Shown here in pieces: positions 9,495-18,238 of a stretch of 64,000 nt of DNA. The notes below the pieces were generated by a model. The model was not told where the DNA came from. It ran no database searches and worked only from the letters and a program-made list of their open reading frames with translations. The DNA lies in contig NZ_CP163424.1 in NCBI RefSeq assembly GCF_041429795.1, positions 620,001 through 684,000 on the forward strand. The letters are read 5' to 3'. Within the stretch, counting starts at the first letter, position 1. Each line of letters starts with the position of its first letter. Position numbers and translations under genes: made by a program. Source of the DNA: Algimonas porphyrae. GTDB taxonomy: Bacteria; Pseudomonadota; Alphaproteobacteria; Caulobacterales; Maricaulaceae.

Positions 9495-10700
9495 CTAATT
9501 CTCCAGCGATCGCCGCGACTGACTATAGGCGGCCCGCAATCCGGCATATTTCGATGCAAGACCGATACAGTCCGGTGAGAGGGCTGCGCTTTTGACGTAA
9601 TAGTCCGCCTGTTCATCGATCGTCGCATTCGCCAAATTGTCGAAGCCTGACCGCCCCGAACGATAAGCCCGTTCGCCAGAGGCTTCGTCGATATGGGGGG
9701 CCATAATGGGGAAATTCACCCGGACCCGCGCCAGCATTTCTCCTATCCGGCGGCCCTTCGTCTTCTGGTTTTCCGCATATTGCTTGCCTTCGGGAGTCAG
9801 GTAATCGGTAATCCGGTAAAGCAGCGCCATGCCGCCATCAAACTGACCGGCGCACTGCATGAAAGTCTCATATTCCGATTGGGGTACCTGCGCAGGTGGG
9901 AGGAAGAGGCCGGGCAGGGGCGCGGCATATTCCGGCGCAAGTTCGGGCCGCTGGTATGTCCGGGGTTTTGCAGGGACGGGCGGACAGGTCTTCGTCGTTT
10001 CATATGTCTGCGCCCACGCAAACACATTGTCCGACAGGGTCTGACCGTTCGTTCGTTGGGGTGATCGCAACGCGGCCAGAATGTCGTCGTAGAGAGCGGC
10101 ACAGTCCTGATCGCTCATCCGGTCGGACCTGCCGGGAAAGTCCGATAATTCCATTTGCCTGTCTGAAGCGGGGAGGGTTCGACTACCCGTCGGGATTTCC
10201 GAGCAGGCCGCATCATATCCCAGATCACAGGCTTTTTTGAAGCTTACAAGCGCGGCGGCTTCGCTGGCCTTGACGCCCCGACCGTGGCGTTGTGCCAGCG
10301 CCAGATTGTTACAGCTGAGTCTGGAACGAAGCGCGCAGCCTTTCGCGTAATAGTCAAACGCCTTGTCATGGTTCATCGACCGGGTTTCCTGACCATGCTC
10401 ATAGGCCCAACCGGATGCATCGCAGCCATAGGCTCCACCTGCATTGCAGGACTTTTCCGCCCAGTCGAGCTTGAGCGTAAACGCCTGATCGGCACTCAGC
10501 CCTCTGTCCCCGCCATGTTTGGCTACCGAGTCATAGTAATGCGCGAGCTGCTCACAGCTTGCCACCGAGCCGTTACCGCAACGCGCCTCCATCGCAGGCA
10601 GGCTGCTGGCCGGGATGCTCAAATGGTGCTGCGCCGCGCCTTGTGTGGCAGATAGAACGCTGACCGTAACGCTCAGCCAGAGAGTGAAACTAAAACGCAT
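9495..10700 (-). CDS. Secreted Sel1-like repeat protein (paralog C), short form without the tail
   Basis: 401 residues with an N-terminal signal peptide (about 1-23, ending at AAQ). Residues about 35-165 carry cysteine-paired Sel1 repeats: RCGNGSVASC, SCNAGGAYGCDASGWAYEHG, GCALRSRLSCNNLALAQRHGRG, ACDLGYDAAC. The C-terminal 220 residues are not recognised and end in SRRSLEN, without the NPYC tail of paralogs A and B. A GGGAGG ribosome site precedes ATG 10700. It lies 73 nt downstream of argG, but the 26-bp element in that gap argues for its own promoter. Cysteine pairing implies folding in an oxidising compartment. Confidence 0.75.
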   Translation of the reverse strand: MRFSFTLWLSVTVSVLSATQGAAQHHLSIPASSLPAMEARCGNGSVASCEQLAHYYDSVAKHGGDRGLSADQAFTLKLDWAEKSCNAGGAYGCDASGWAYEHGQETRSMNHDKAFDYYAKGCALRSRLSCNNLALAQRHGRGVKASEAAALVSFKKACDLGYDAACSEIPTGSRTLPASDRQMELSDFPGRSDRMSDQDCAALYDDILAALRSPQRTNGQTLSDNVFAWAQTYETTKTCPPVPAKPRTYQRPELAPEYAAPLPGLFLPPAQVPQSEYETFMQCAGQFDGGMALLYRITDYLTPEGKQYAENQKTKGRRIGEMLARVRVNFPIMAPHIDEASGERAYRSGRSGFDNLANATIDEQADYYVKSAALSPDCIGLASKYAGLRAAYSQSRRSLEN

Positions 10701-10742
10701 GGAGGTCCTCCCAGGGAAGGACTACAGAATCCGCTCCGGCGC

Positions 10743-10768
10743 GTCCCGTGACAAATCCTGTTAGCGGG
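10743..10768 (-). promoter_or_regulatory. 26-bp element upstream of Sel1 paralog C, identical to 9448-9473
   Basis: This is the second exact copy, 43-68 nt before the start codon of paralog C and wholly inside the 73-nt gap after argG. It contains TTGTCA, which could serve as a -35 box, but no convincing -10 is shared by both copies at 16-18 nt. An operator is therefore as likely as a promoter. Confidence 0.6.
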
Positions 10769-10773
10769 CCCGT

Positions 10774-12003
10774 CTACCGGTTGAGACCAGCCTTGCGGTC
10801 GCGCGCTTTCAAGAGGCGAAGGCGCAGCGCGTTGATCTTGATGAACCCGCCCGCATCGGCCTGATCATAGACGTCGTCTTCCTCAAATGTGACGTGCTCC
10901 TGACTGTAGAGCGAATAGGGGGACGCCCGGCCGATAATGTCGCAATTACCCTTATAGAGTTTCAGCCGCACCGTGCCTGTCACCAGCTCCTGCGAGGCAT
11001 CGATGGCGGCCTGCAGCATTTCGCGTTCCGGCGAGAACCAGAAGCCATTATAGATCAGCTCGGCATAGCGCGGCATCAACTCGTCCTTCAGATGCGCTGC
11101 ACCCTTGTCCATGGTGATCTGCTCGATGCCGCGATGTGCCATGAGCAGGATCGTCCCGCCCGGTGTCTCATAGACGCCGCGTGATTTCATCCCGACAAAG
11201 CGGTTTTCCAGCAGGTCGAGACGACCGATTCCGTTTGATCCGCCGAGTTCGTTGAGGCGCGTCAGCAGGGTGGCGGGCGACAGGGCTTCGCCGTCAATGC
11301 TTACCGCATCGCCACGCTCGAACCCGACCTCGATGATCGTCGCTTTGTCGGGCGCATCCTCAGGGCTGACCGTGCGCTGATAGACATAGGCCGGCGCTTC
11401 GTCATTCGGGTCTTCCAGCACCTTACCCTCGGAGCTGGTATGCAGCAGGTTGGCATCGACCGAGAAGGGGGCTTCGCCGCGCTTGTCCTTGGCGATTTCG
11501 ATGCCGTGCTTTTCAGCATATTCGATCAGCTTGCCCCTCGAATTCAGGTCCCATTCGCGCCAAGGGGCGATCACCTTGATGTCAGGATCGAGCGCGTAAT
11601 AGCCGAGTTCGAACCGGACCTGATCATTGCCCTTTCCGGTCGCGCCGTGACAGACGGCGTCCGCGTCGACTTCGTGGGCGATCTCGATCTGACGCTTGGA
11701 AATGAGCGGTCGCGCGATCGACGTGCCGAGGAGGTAGAGGCCTTCATAGACTGTGTTGGCGCGAAACATGGGAAAGACGAAATCGCGGACGAATTCCTCG
11801 CGCAGATCGTCAATATAGATGTTCTCCGGCTTGACGCCCGCCGCCAGCGCTTTCTTGCGAGCGGGTTCCAGTTCTTCACCCTGACCCAGATCGGCGGTGA
11901 AGGTCACGACTTCGCAGCCTTTCTCTTCTTGCAGCCATTTCAGAATGATCGACGTGTCGAGACCACCGGAATAGGCGAGAACGACTTTCTTTGGTGCGGA
12001 CAT
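10774..12003 (-). CDS. argG: Argininosuccinate synthase
   Basis: 409 residues, the usual family length. The N-terminal ATP-pyrophosphatase loop reads [11 protein letters not shown] (about 10-20). [37 protein letters not shown] and the C-terminal RASPYSLYS are family signatures. The enzyme joins citrulline and aspartate with ATP to give argininosuccinate in arginine synthesis. It is divergent from lysK across a 115-bp gap that must hold both promoters. No other arg gene is adjacent. Confidence 0.97.
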   Translation of the reverse strand: MSAPKKVVLAYSGGLDTSIILKWLQEEKGCEVVTFTADLGQGEELEPARKKALAAGVKPENIYIDDLREEFVRDFVFPMFRANTVYEGLYLLGTSIARPLISKRQIEIAHEVDADAVCHGATGKGNDQVRFELGYYALDPDIKVIAPWREWDLNSRGKLIEYAEKHGIEIAKDKRGEAPFSVDANLLHTSSEGKVLEDPNDEAPAYVYQRTVSPEDAPDKATIIEVGFERGDAVSIDGEALSPATLLTRLNELGGSNGIGRLDLLENRFVGMKSRGVYETPGGTILLMAHRGIEQITMDKGAAHLKDELMPRYAELIYNGFWFSPEREMLQAAIDASQELVTGTVRLKLYKGNCDIIGRASPYSLYSQEHVTFEEDDVYDQADAGGFIKINALRLRLLKARDRKAGLNR

Positions 12004-12118
12004 GAGGAGGCCTTCATCAAATTACAGGCGCGCAATAGCGCGCGCGGCGCTGGGCGCAAGCTGAGTGTGTTCAGCGACGTATATACATTCATCAAACATT
12101 CTCTTAAGCGCGCGCCCC

Positions 12119-13729
12119 ATGATCGATCCAAAGAACATCAATCTCAAAGACCTCGACCCGGAATTCGCCAAATCCAAGGCCTGGCCGATCGAGGAGGCGC
12201 GCAATATTCTCAAGCGGCTCTTCATCCAAGGCAAGCGTGGCATTAAGCGCGACGGTCCCGTCGTGTTTGAAACGGGCTATGGCCCGTCCGGTCTGCCGCA
12301 TATCGGGACCTTCGGCGAAGTCGTGCGTACAACCATGGTGCGCCATGCTTTCACGGCCATGACGGGCGGACAGATTCCGACGACGATCCTGTGCGTGTCC
12401 GACGATATGGACGGCATGCGAAAGATACCGGGGACGGTGCCCAATCCCGCAGCGCTGGAAGACCATTTGCAGCGCCCCCTGACCGCCGTACCCGACCCGT
12501 TCGGGACGCATGAAAGTTTCGGCGACCACATGAATGCGCGCTTGCAGAGCTTCCTCGATAGCTTCGGTTTCGACTATGAATTCCGCAGCGCGACTGCGCT
12601 TTACAAAGCGGGCGCTTATGATCCGTGGCTGCTCAAGACGCTCGAACACTATGATGCCATCATGGATGTCATGCTACCGACTCTGGGCGAGGAACGGCGC
12701 GCGACCTATTCGCCGATCCTCCCGATCAGCCCCGCCACGGGCCGGGTGCTCTATGTGCCGATGAAGGCCGTCGACGCCGAAGCCGGGACCGTCACTTTCG
12801 ACGATGAGGACGGGAACGAAGTCACGATTCCGGTCACGGGTGGGCACGCCAAGCTGCAGTGGAAGCCTGACTTCGGCATGCGCTGGGCGGCACTCGGCGT
12901 GGACTTCGAAATGTTCGGCAAGGACCATCAGGACAATGCGCCGATCTATTCGCGCATCTGCAAAATTCTGGGTGGCGAACCGCCGGTGCAATATGTCTAC
13001 GAGCTCTTCCTCGATCAGAAGGGCGAGAAGATTTCGAAGACCAAGGGTAACGGGATTTCGGTCGAGGACTGGCTGAAATACGCGCCCGCTGAATCGCTAT
13101 CCCTGTTCCAGTATCTGCGCCCGCGCGTGGCCAAGAAGCTCTATTTCGACGTCATCCCCAAAATGGTCGATGAATATTACCAGCACCTCGCCGCCTATGC
13201 GGATCAGGACGAAAAGCAGCGGTTGAACAATCCGGTTTGGCACATTCATTCCGGTCAGCCGCCTGCCTATGTGCCGCCCCTGACCTATCAGCTCCTGCTC
13301 AATCTGGTCAGCGCCGCCAACGCGCCGTCCAAGGATACGCTATGGGGCTTCATCAAACGCTATGCGCCGGACGCGACGCCGGAAACCAACCCAGAACTTG
13401 ACCGCCTGTGCGACTTTGCCATGGCCTATGCGCGTGATTTCCTGGTCAAGGACTACCGCGAACCCAGCGATGTGGAACGCGCCGCGCTGGTCGATCTGGC
13501 GACGCGGCTGCGGGCTGTGCCTGATGATCAGGCGCGCGACGGCGAAGCCCTGCAGACGTTGACCTTCACGGTCGGGAAGGACCACGCATTTGAGAATTTA
13601 CGCGACTGGTTCACCGCCATCTACGAAGTCACGATGGGTCAGAGTCAGGGGCCAAGGTTCGGCTCGTTCGTGGCGATCTACGGGCCAAGCGAGACGGCTG
13701 ACATGATCGAGATGCGTCTCGGCGGATGA
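12119..13729 (+). CDS. lysK: Lysyl-tRNA synthetase, class I
   Basis: 536 residues from ATG 12119 (MIDPKN...). An earlier in-frame ATG at 12065 only adds 18 residues without family character. The class I signatures are present: [10 protein letters not shown] (the HIGH box, about 56-64) and [11 protein letters not shown] (KMSKS box, about 302-312). The enzyme charges tRNA-Lys. The class I form, in place of the class II LysS of most bacteria, is typical of alphaproteobacteria, archaea and spirochaetes. The ribosome site is weak. The gene is followed after 54 nt by an unrelated TPR-like protein. Confidence 0.95.
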   Translation: MIDPKNINLKDLDPEFAKSKAWPIEEARNILKRLFIQGKRGIKRDGPVVFETGYGPSGLPHIGTFGEVVRTTMVRHAFTAMTGGQIPTTILCVSDDMDGMRKIPGTVPNPAALEDHLQRPLTAVPDPFGTHESFGDHMNARLQSFLDSFGFDYEFRSATALYKAGAYDPWLLKTLEHYDAIMDVMLPTLGEERRATYSPILPISPATGRVLYVPMKAVDAEAGTVTFDDEDGNEVTIPVTGGHAKLQWKPDFGMRWAALGVDFEMFGKDHQDNAPIYSRICKILGGEPPVQYVYELFLDQKGEKISKTKGNGISVEDWLKYAPAESLSLFQYLRPRVAKKLYFDVIPKMVDEYYQHLAAYADQDEKQRLNNPVWHIHSGQPPAYVPPLTYQLLLNLVSAANAPSKDTLWGFIKRYAPDATPETNPELDRLCDFAMAYARDFLVKDYREPSDVERAALVDLATRLRAVPDDQARDGEALQTLTFTVGKDHAFENLRDWFTAIYEVTMGQSQGPRFGSFVAIYGPSETADMIEMRLGG

Positions 13730-13783
13730 TCAAAGCTGCGTCAGCATCGTCCGTCCCGGCATGATCCGTGCTATGAGAAAGCC

Positions 13784-14545
13784 ATGTTGAGGCTTTGTTT
13801 TCTTTTCCTGCTGCTGATCACGACGCCTGCTGCCGCGTCGGATGCCGCCCGCGCACTGCTGCATCAGGGCGAGTATGAGGCCGCGCGTGCCGCCGCTCTC
13901 GACGCGAACACTGTGGACGGGCTGAATGTCGCCGCAGAAGTCATGGCGGCAGAAATCATGCTGATGACGATCCGTGATGCCAAGGACCATGCAAAGGACG
14001 CGATCGATCTGACTGATGACGCGCTGGAGCGCGACCCCGGCAATATCGAAGCCCTGTTCCTGCGCGCTCTGCATACAGGGTTCCGCACCCGTAGCAGCAG
14101 CGCCTTCGCTATCGTTCTCAAGGGACTGATCGGCGATACTTATGATGCGATACAGGCGTTCGAAGCCGCCGCGCCGGGTGACCCACGCGCCGATGCGCTT
14201 TACGGGGCCTGGCACCTGGGCATTGTCCGCGCTGCGGGTGACGGCAAGTTCGGGGCTTCGCTCGGCGAAGGCATGTCCTATTATGATGCCGCCGTCGCGG
14301 CCATGCCGGACGATATTGTCGTCCTCGGCAATTACGCTTTTTCGCTGATCGTCATGGATGAACCGGCGCTGCTGCCGCGCGCGACAGAACTTCTGCAGCA
14401 GATCGACGCTGCGGAACCGGACGGCGCGACCGAGACCGAGACACGCCAGCGTATGCTGAGCCTGCTCGCCGTGATCGATGATCCGGATACGCTGCGAACG
14501 CGTGCCGACGGGCTTCTCAACACTGAAGAAACTGATACGGATTAG
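13784..14545 (+). CDS. Exported TPR-like protein of unknown function
   Basis: 253 residues. A signal peptide (about 1-19, LRLCFLFLLLITTPAAAS) is followed by helical repeats with TPR spacing: ALLHQGEYEAARAAALDA, AIDLTDDALERDPGNIEALFLRAL, AAPGDPRADALYGAWHLG and SYYDAAVAAMPDDIVVLGNYA. The last 50 residues are also helical. It is probably a periplasmic scaffold. It lies 54 nt after lysK and 21 nt before the next small gene, so the two unknowns may be co-transcribed. No specific partner can be named. Confidence 0.7.
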   Translation: MLRLCFLFLLLITTPAAASDAARALLHQGEYEAARAAALDANTVDGLNVAAEVMAAEIMLMTIRDAKDHAKDAIDLTDDALERDPGNIEALFLRALHTGFRTRSSSAFAIVLKGLIGDTYDAIQAFEAAAPGDPRADALYGAWHLGIVRAAGDGKFGASLGEGMSYYDAAVAAMPDDIVVLGNYAFSLIVMDEPALLPRATELLQQIDAAEPDGATETETRQRMLSLLAVIDDPDTLRTRADGLLNTEETDTD

Positions 14546-14566
14546 GGCCGGGGTCTAGGGGGCATC

Positions 14567-14992
14567 ATGTATACAGTCGAACTCGCCTGGTTCTGTTTCG
14601 ATTTGCCTGACCACGCTACGGTCGAGGCCCATACATCGCCGCCCAATCCGCTTTTTCCCGATAGCCGGGTGACGACGCGCTGGATCATCAGTCTGGAGCG
14701 CTACGCGATTACGGCCTATCTGAGTGCGACGCGCGACCTGACCGAATTGAGCCGGATGGCGGCGGACGGGTCCAATATGCGGGCCGAACCGTTCGACCGG
14801 GGCGGAATTCCCGGCATGCGTTACGGGGCCTATGATCGGGACAGGACGCAGATCGACTGGTGGTTCTACCTGCACGGGCTGACCCTGTCGCTGAGCCTTG
14901 AAGCCAAGGCCTATCCAAAAACGCTTCCGACCGAAGCGGAACGACTGGAACATGCGACGATCATCGACAGTGTCCGGCGGGTTGGACGTTAG
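14567..14992 (+). CDS. Conserved-looking hypothetical protein, 141 residues
   Basis: No family recognised. The protein is soluble-looking, without a signal peptide, rich in aromatics (WWFYLHGLTL) and ends in a basic SVRRVGR. A good AGGGGG ribosome site precedes ATG 14567. Its stop overlaps the stop of the convergent S-formylglutathione hydrolase gene (14989-14992), which supports both gene ends. It follows the TPR-like gene closely and is probably in the same transcript. Confidence 0.6.
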   Translation: MYTVELAWFCFDLPDHATVEAHTSPPNPLFPDSRVTTRWIISLERYAITAYLSATRDLTELSRMAADGSNMRAEPFDRGGIPGMRYGAYDRDRTQIDWWFYLHGLTLSLSLEAKAYPKTLPTEAERLEHATIIDSVRRVGR

Positions 14993-15816
14993 GCTTTCAA
15001 TCGGACTGCATGCCAGCGCACATGCGCCGCCATGAATGTGCTGATGAAATAATAGGAATGGTCGTAGCCGGGTTGTAGATTGAGCGTAAGCGCGATCCCG
15101 GCATCGGAACAGGCCGCCTGCAGCGTGTCGGGTTGCAACTGTTCGCTCAGAAACGGATCGGCCTCACCCTGATCGATCAGAATCTCCGGAACGCGCGCCC
15201 CGTCTTCGATCAGCGCGACGGCGTCATAGGCTCGCCAGGCCGCGCGGTCATCGCCAAGATAGCCGCTCAAGGCCTTCTCGCCCCAGGGACAGTAGATCGG
15301 ATGACAGATCGGCGCGACGGCGGACAGGGAACGGAACCGGTCCGGATGGCGTAAGCCCATAGTCAGCGCGCCATGTCCGCCCATGGAATGGCCGGTGATC
15401 GCTTGCCGGGACATATCGGCGGGGAATTGTGCAGCGACAAGGGCGGGCAGTTCGTCCTCGATATAGGTCCGCATCTGGAAATGCTCGGCCCAAGGCGCTT
15501 GCGTGGCATCCACATAAAAGCCCGCGCCCTGTCCGAAATCATAGGCATCGTCATTGGGAACAGCGTCGCCGCGCGGGCTTGTATCCGGCGCGATGAAGAT
15601 GATCCCGGCCTCCGCGCAGGCCGCGCGATATTCGCCCTTTTCCGTCACATTGGCGTGGGTGCAGGTCAGGCCCGACAGATACCAGAGTACGGGAAACGGG
15701 CCGTCACCATCAGGTACGAAAACGGAAAAGACCATCTCCGTCCCCGTGGCAGAACTGGTGTGCGAATAAACGCCTTGCGTCCCGCCATGGGCGCGCGCCG
15801 TGGAGCGTGTGTCCAC
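14989..15816 (-). CDS. fghA: S-formylglutathione hydrolase
   Basis: 275 residues when started at GTG 15816, the family's usual length. Upstream in-frame codons run through the neighbouring VOC gene and encode Arg-rich non-family sequence. The VOC stop (15819-15821) lies just before this GTG, a translational-coupling arrangement. Family motifs: GGTQGVYSH, YLSGLTCTHANVTEKG, the nucleophile elbow TGHSMGGHGA, and GYDHSYYFISTF with the catalytic His. It hydrolyses S-formylglutathione to formate and glutathione, step two after the frmA dehydrogenase located in the same operon. Confidence 0.9.
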   Translation of the reverse strand: MDTRSTARAHGGTQGVYSHTSSATGTEMVFSVFVPDGDGPFPVLWYLSGLTCTHANVTEKGEYRAACAEAGIIFIAPDTSPRGDAVPNDDAYDFGQGAGFYVDATQAPWAEHFQMRTYIEDELPALVAAQFPADMSRQAITGHSMGGHGALTMGLRHPDRFRSLSAVAPICHPIYCPWGEKALSGYLGDDRAAWRAYDAVALIEDGARVPEILIDQGEADPFLSEQLQPDTLQAACSDAGIALTLNLQPGYDHSYYFISTFMAAHVRWHAVRLKA

Positions 15817-15818
15817 GA

Positions 15819-16193
15819 TCAGCTGGACACGAAGGCGCAGATCTTGTTGCCATCGGGATCGCGCAGGTAGGCGCCATAGGGATCGCCGGGTGCGCCCTTG
15901 CGCGGCCCCGGTTCGCCTTCGCAGGCGCCGCCATGGGCGCAACCCGCCGCATGAAAGGCATCGACCTGTTCGGGTGTTTCGGCTTTGAACCCGATCGTGC
16001 CGCCATTGGCAAAGGTAGCGGCTTCGCCGTCACGCGGTTTGCCGACGCCGAACGCGCCAGATCCGCCCATTGAGCCGTAAAAGGCCCGGTCACCCATATT
16101 GCGCCCCTGAATGCCGAGCGCACCCAGCGCCGCATCATAAAAAGCGATCGATCGCGCGGGGTCATTAGCCCCGACCATGACGTGTGTGAACAT
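15819..16193 (-). CDS. VOC (glyoxalase/bleomycin-resistance) family protein
   Basis: 124 residues: MFTHVMVGANDPARSIAFYDAALGALG is the classic VOC beta-alpha start, and DPYGAYLRDPDGNKICAF the classic end. A GAGGGAGA site precedes the ATG. It sits between a Cys-rich secreted protein and fghA in the formaldehyde operon and is probably translationally coupled to fghA. VOC proteins include glyoxalase I and other metal-dependent lyases or resistance proteins. A role on a glutathione adduct would fit the context but is inference. Confidence 0.82.
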   Translation of the reverse strand: MFTHVMVGANDPARSIAFYDAALGALGIQGRNMGDRAFYGSMGGSGAFGVGKPRDGEAATFANGGTIGFKAETPEQVDAFHAAGCAHGGACEGEPGPRKGAPGDPYGAYLRDPDGNKICAFVSS

Positions 16194-16211
16194 TGCGTTC
16201 TCCCTCTATAA

Positions 16212-16964
16212 TTATCTGCAAACACCTGCGATTGCCAGACTTTCGGCAAGCAACGCATCCGTTGGGCGGAGCGCACCGACTTCCTGATAGACCTGATTGG
16301 ATAGCACGGTTTTCATGCGATCGGTTATGATTTGCCCATCTGGACCGAATAATTCCATGTCGGCATCGATCGACAGGGCTTGGCCATTCCTGTCCGTCAG
16401 ACCGCGCACCATTTGGCGGGCAATGCGGTCGGGGCAGTTGCAGGACCGGCATTGCTCATCCGAAGGAACACCGTTTTCGGGTTTCTGACAGACAGGTCCG
16501 GCATGATTTTCTGGCGGTCGCGCCCCATCCTCACAGGATTTCGCCCAGCCCTTTCTGACAGCGCCCGAACCCAGCGTGTCACACCATGGGGAGTAACGTT
16601 CCGCTACAGCCAGTGCCGAAACGGCCTGATAGCGCTTTTTCTTGCTACAGAGATCGCGCATTTTGGCGCGGAGTGAAAATTTAGGATGGGAGAAGGCCGT
16701 ATGGTTGTCACCGTCCTGGCCAACCGACCCGTTCCAGATGGCGGGCACCTGTTTCATGCAGACATAATTGTTCAGCTTGATGCATCGCTGATATTTATGC
16801 GCTTTCGCGCCATCCACACCCAGCAGCGCCTCCCCCTGCATCAGCATGCTGCCCGCATTGTCAGACCAGTTTTTTACCTTGGTCACGGTTTGGGCCGCGG
16901 CGGGGACAGACAAGAGCAATCCGGCAATCAATAGGCATGCGCTAATCAAGATGTTTCGTGTCAT
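16212..16964 (-). CDS. Secreted cysteine-rich protein of unknown function within the formaldehyde operon
   Basis: 250 residues. The signal peptide (about 1-25, ISACLLIAGLLLSVPAAAQ) is clear. The mature part has about ten cysteines, including a cluster EQCRSCNCPD (about 170), KSCEDG, PVCQKP, LCSKKK and a C-terminal GVCR. No family recognised; the even cysteine set suggests disulfides or metal binding in the periplasm. A GGAGGG site precedes ATG 16964. It is 18 nt from the frmA stop and 18 nt from the VOC start, a spacing typical of an intact operon. Confidence 0.7.
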   Translation of the reverse strand: MTRNILISACLLIAGLLLSVPAAAQTVTKVKNWSDNAGSMLMQGEALLGVDGAKAHKYQRCIKLNNYVCMKQVPAIWNGSVGQDGDNHTAFSHPKFSLRAKMRDLCSKKKRYQAVSALAVAERYSPWCDTLGSGAVRKGWAKSCEDGARPPENHAGPVCQKPENGVPSDEQCRSCNCPDRIARQMVRGLTDRNGQALSIDADMELFGPDGQIITDRMKTVLSNQVYQEVGALRPTDALLAESLAIAGVCR

Positions 16965-16982
16965 GTCGCCCTCCAGAGTCCC

Positions 16983-18092
16983 TCAATAAACAATCACGCT
17001 GCGAATGCTCTCGCCCGCATGCATCAGGTCGAAGGCCTTGTTTATGTCCTCTAGCCCCATTGTGTGGGTGATCATCGGGTCGATTTCGATTTTTCCGTTC
17101 ATGTACCAGTCGACGATTTTCGGCACGCCGGTGCGGCCCTTGACGCCGCCAAAGGCCGTGCCTTTCCAGACGCGGCCCGTGACCAGCTGGAACGGGCGCG
17201 TGCTGATTTCCTTGCCCGCTTCCGCCACACCGATCACGACCGAGACGCCCCAGCCGCGGTGGCAAGCTTCGAGCGCGTCGCGCATCACGGTCGTATTGCC
17301 GGTCGCGTCAAAGGTGAAATCGGCCCCGCCATCCGTCAGCGCGACGAGGTGCTCGACCAGATTGCCGTCTACGCGCTTCGGATTGACGAAGTCGGTCATT
17401 CCGAAACGCGCGCCCCAGTCGCGCTTGTCATCATTGATATCGACACCGACAATCTGACCCGCCCCAACCAGTCGCGCCGCCTGAATGACGTTCAGCCCGA
17501 TCCCGCCGAGCCCGAACACGATGACGCTGTCACCCGCTTTCACATTCGCCGTATTGGTCACCGCGCCCACACCTGTCGTCACGCCGCAACCGATATAGCA
17601 GCTCGTCTCGAAGGGTGCGTCGGTGCGGATCTTCGCGACCGCGATGTCCGGCAGAACCGTAAAATTCGAAAAGGTCGAACAGCCCATATAGTGATAAATG
17701 GTCTGACCCTTGTAGGAAAAGCGCGATGTGCCGTCTGGCATCAGCCCCTTGCCCTGCGTCGCGCGGATGGCGGTGCAGAGATTGGTCTTGCCTGACAGAC
17801 AGCTTTTGCACTGGCGGCATTCTGGCGTGTAAAGCGGGATGACGTGGTCGCCGGGTTTCACGGAGGTCACACCCGTGCCGACCTCCCGCACAATACCGGC
17901 CCCTTCATGTCCGAGTATGCTCGGGAACAGGCCTTCGTTGTCCAGCCCGTCCAGCGTGTAGGCATCCGTATGACAGACGCCCGTCGCCATGATCTCGACC
18001 AGCACCTCGCCGGGTTGCGGGCCTTGCAGGTCCAGTTCGACGATTTCGAGAGGTTGCTTCGGAGCGAAGGCGACGGCGGCTCTGGTTTTCAT
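16983..18092 (-). CDS. frmA: S-(hydroxymethyl)glutathione dehydrogenase / class III alcohol dehydrogenase
   Basis: 369 residues. Catalytic zinc ligands are in [12 protein letters not shown] (Cys40) and GHEGAGIV (His62). The structural zinc loop has Cys92, Cys95, Cys98 and Cys106. The coenzyme fold reads [28 protein letters not shown] and FGGVKGRT are class III markers. It oxidises the formaldehyde-glutathione adduct with NAD+ to S-formylglutathione. It is the first gene of the operon frmA - secreted Cys-rich protein - VOC - fghA on the minus strand. No frmR-type regulator is present nearby. Confidence 0.95.
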   Translation of the reverse strand: MKTRAAVAFAPKQPLEIVELDLQGPQPGEVLVEIMATGVCHTDAYTLDGLDNEGLFPSILGHEGAGIVREVGTGVTSVKPGDHVIPLYTPECRQCKSCLSGKTNLCTAIRATQGKGLMPDGTSRFSYKGQTIYHYMGCSTFSNFTVLPDIAVAKIRTDAPFETSCYIGCGVTTGVGAVTNTANVKAGDSVIVFGLGGIGLNVIQAARLVGAGQIVGVDINDDKRDWGARFGMTDFVNPKRVDGNLVEHLVALTDGGADFTFDATGNTTVMRDALEACHRGWGVSVVIGVAEAGKEISTRPFQLVTGRVWKGTAFGGVKGRTGVPKIVDWYMNGKIEIDPMITHTMGLEDINKAFDLMHAGESIRSVIVY

Positions 18093-18130
18093 GAGGACAA
18101 AGCTAGCATCAAACGCCAGAGCTCGACCAC

Positions 18131-18176
18131 AGCTTTTCTTCCCGATAGGGTCTCCGGCGCAGCCGGAAGAAAAGCT
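18131..18176 (-). terminator. Perfect 12-bp stem hairpin between rlmN and frmA
   Basis: AGCTTTTCTTCC (18131-18142) is the exact reverse complement of 18165-18176, with a 22-nt loop that itself holds a small GC-rich hairpin. It lies downstream of the rlmN stop and upstream of frmA. It has no clear T-run, so it could end rlmN transcripts or act in the frmA leader. Confidence 0.4.
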
Positions 18177-18238
18177 CTATCGCGACTCCAGCGATATGCG
18201 GCGACAGCCGCAATCCGTGACTGCGCGCCTGATACGAT

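Noticed and set aside
15817-15942. Longer N-terminus for S-formylglutathione hydrolase starting at 15942
   Set aside because: The added 42 residues are Arg-rich, lie within the VOC gene and exceed the family length; GTG 15816 fits both the length and the coupling.
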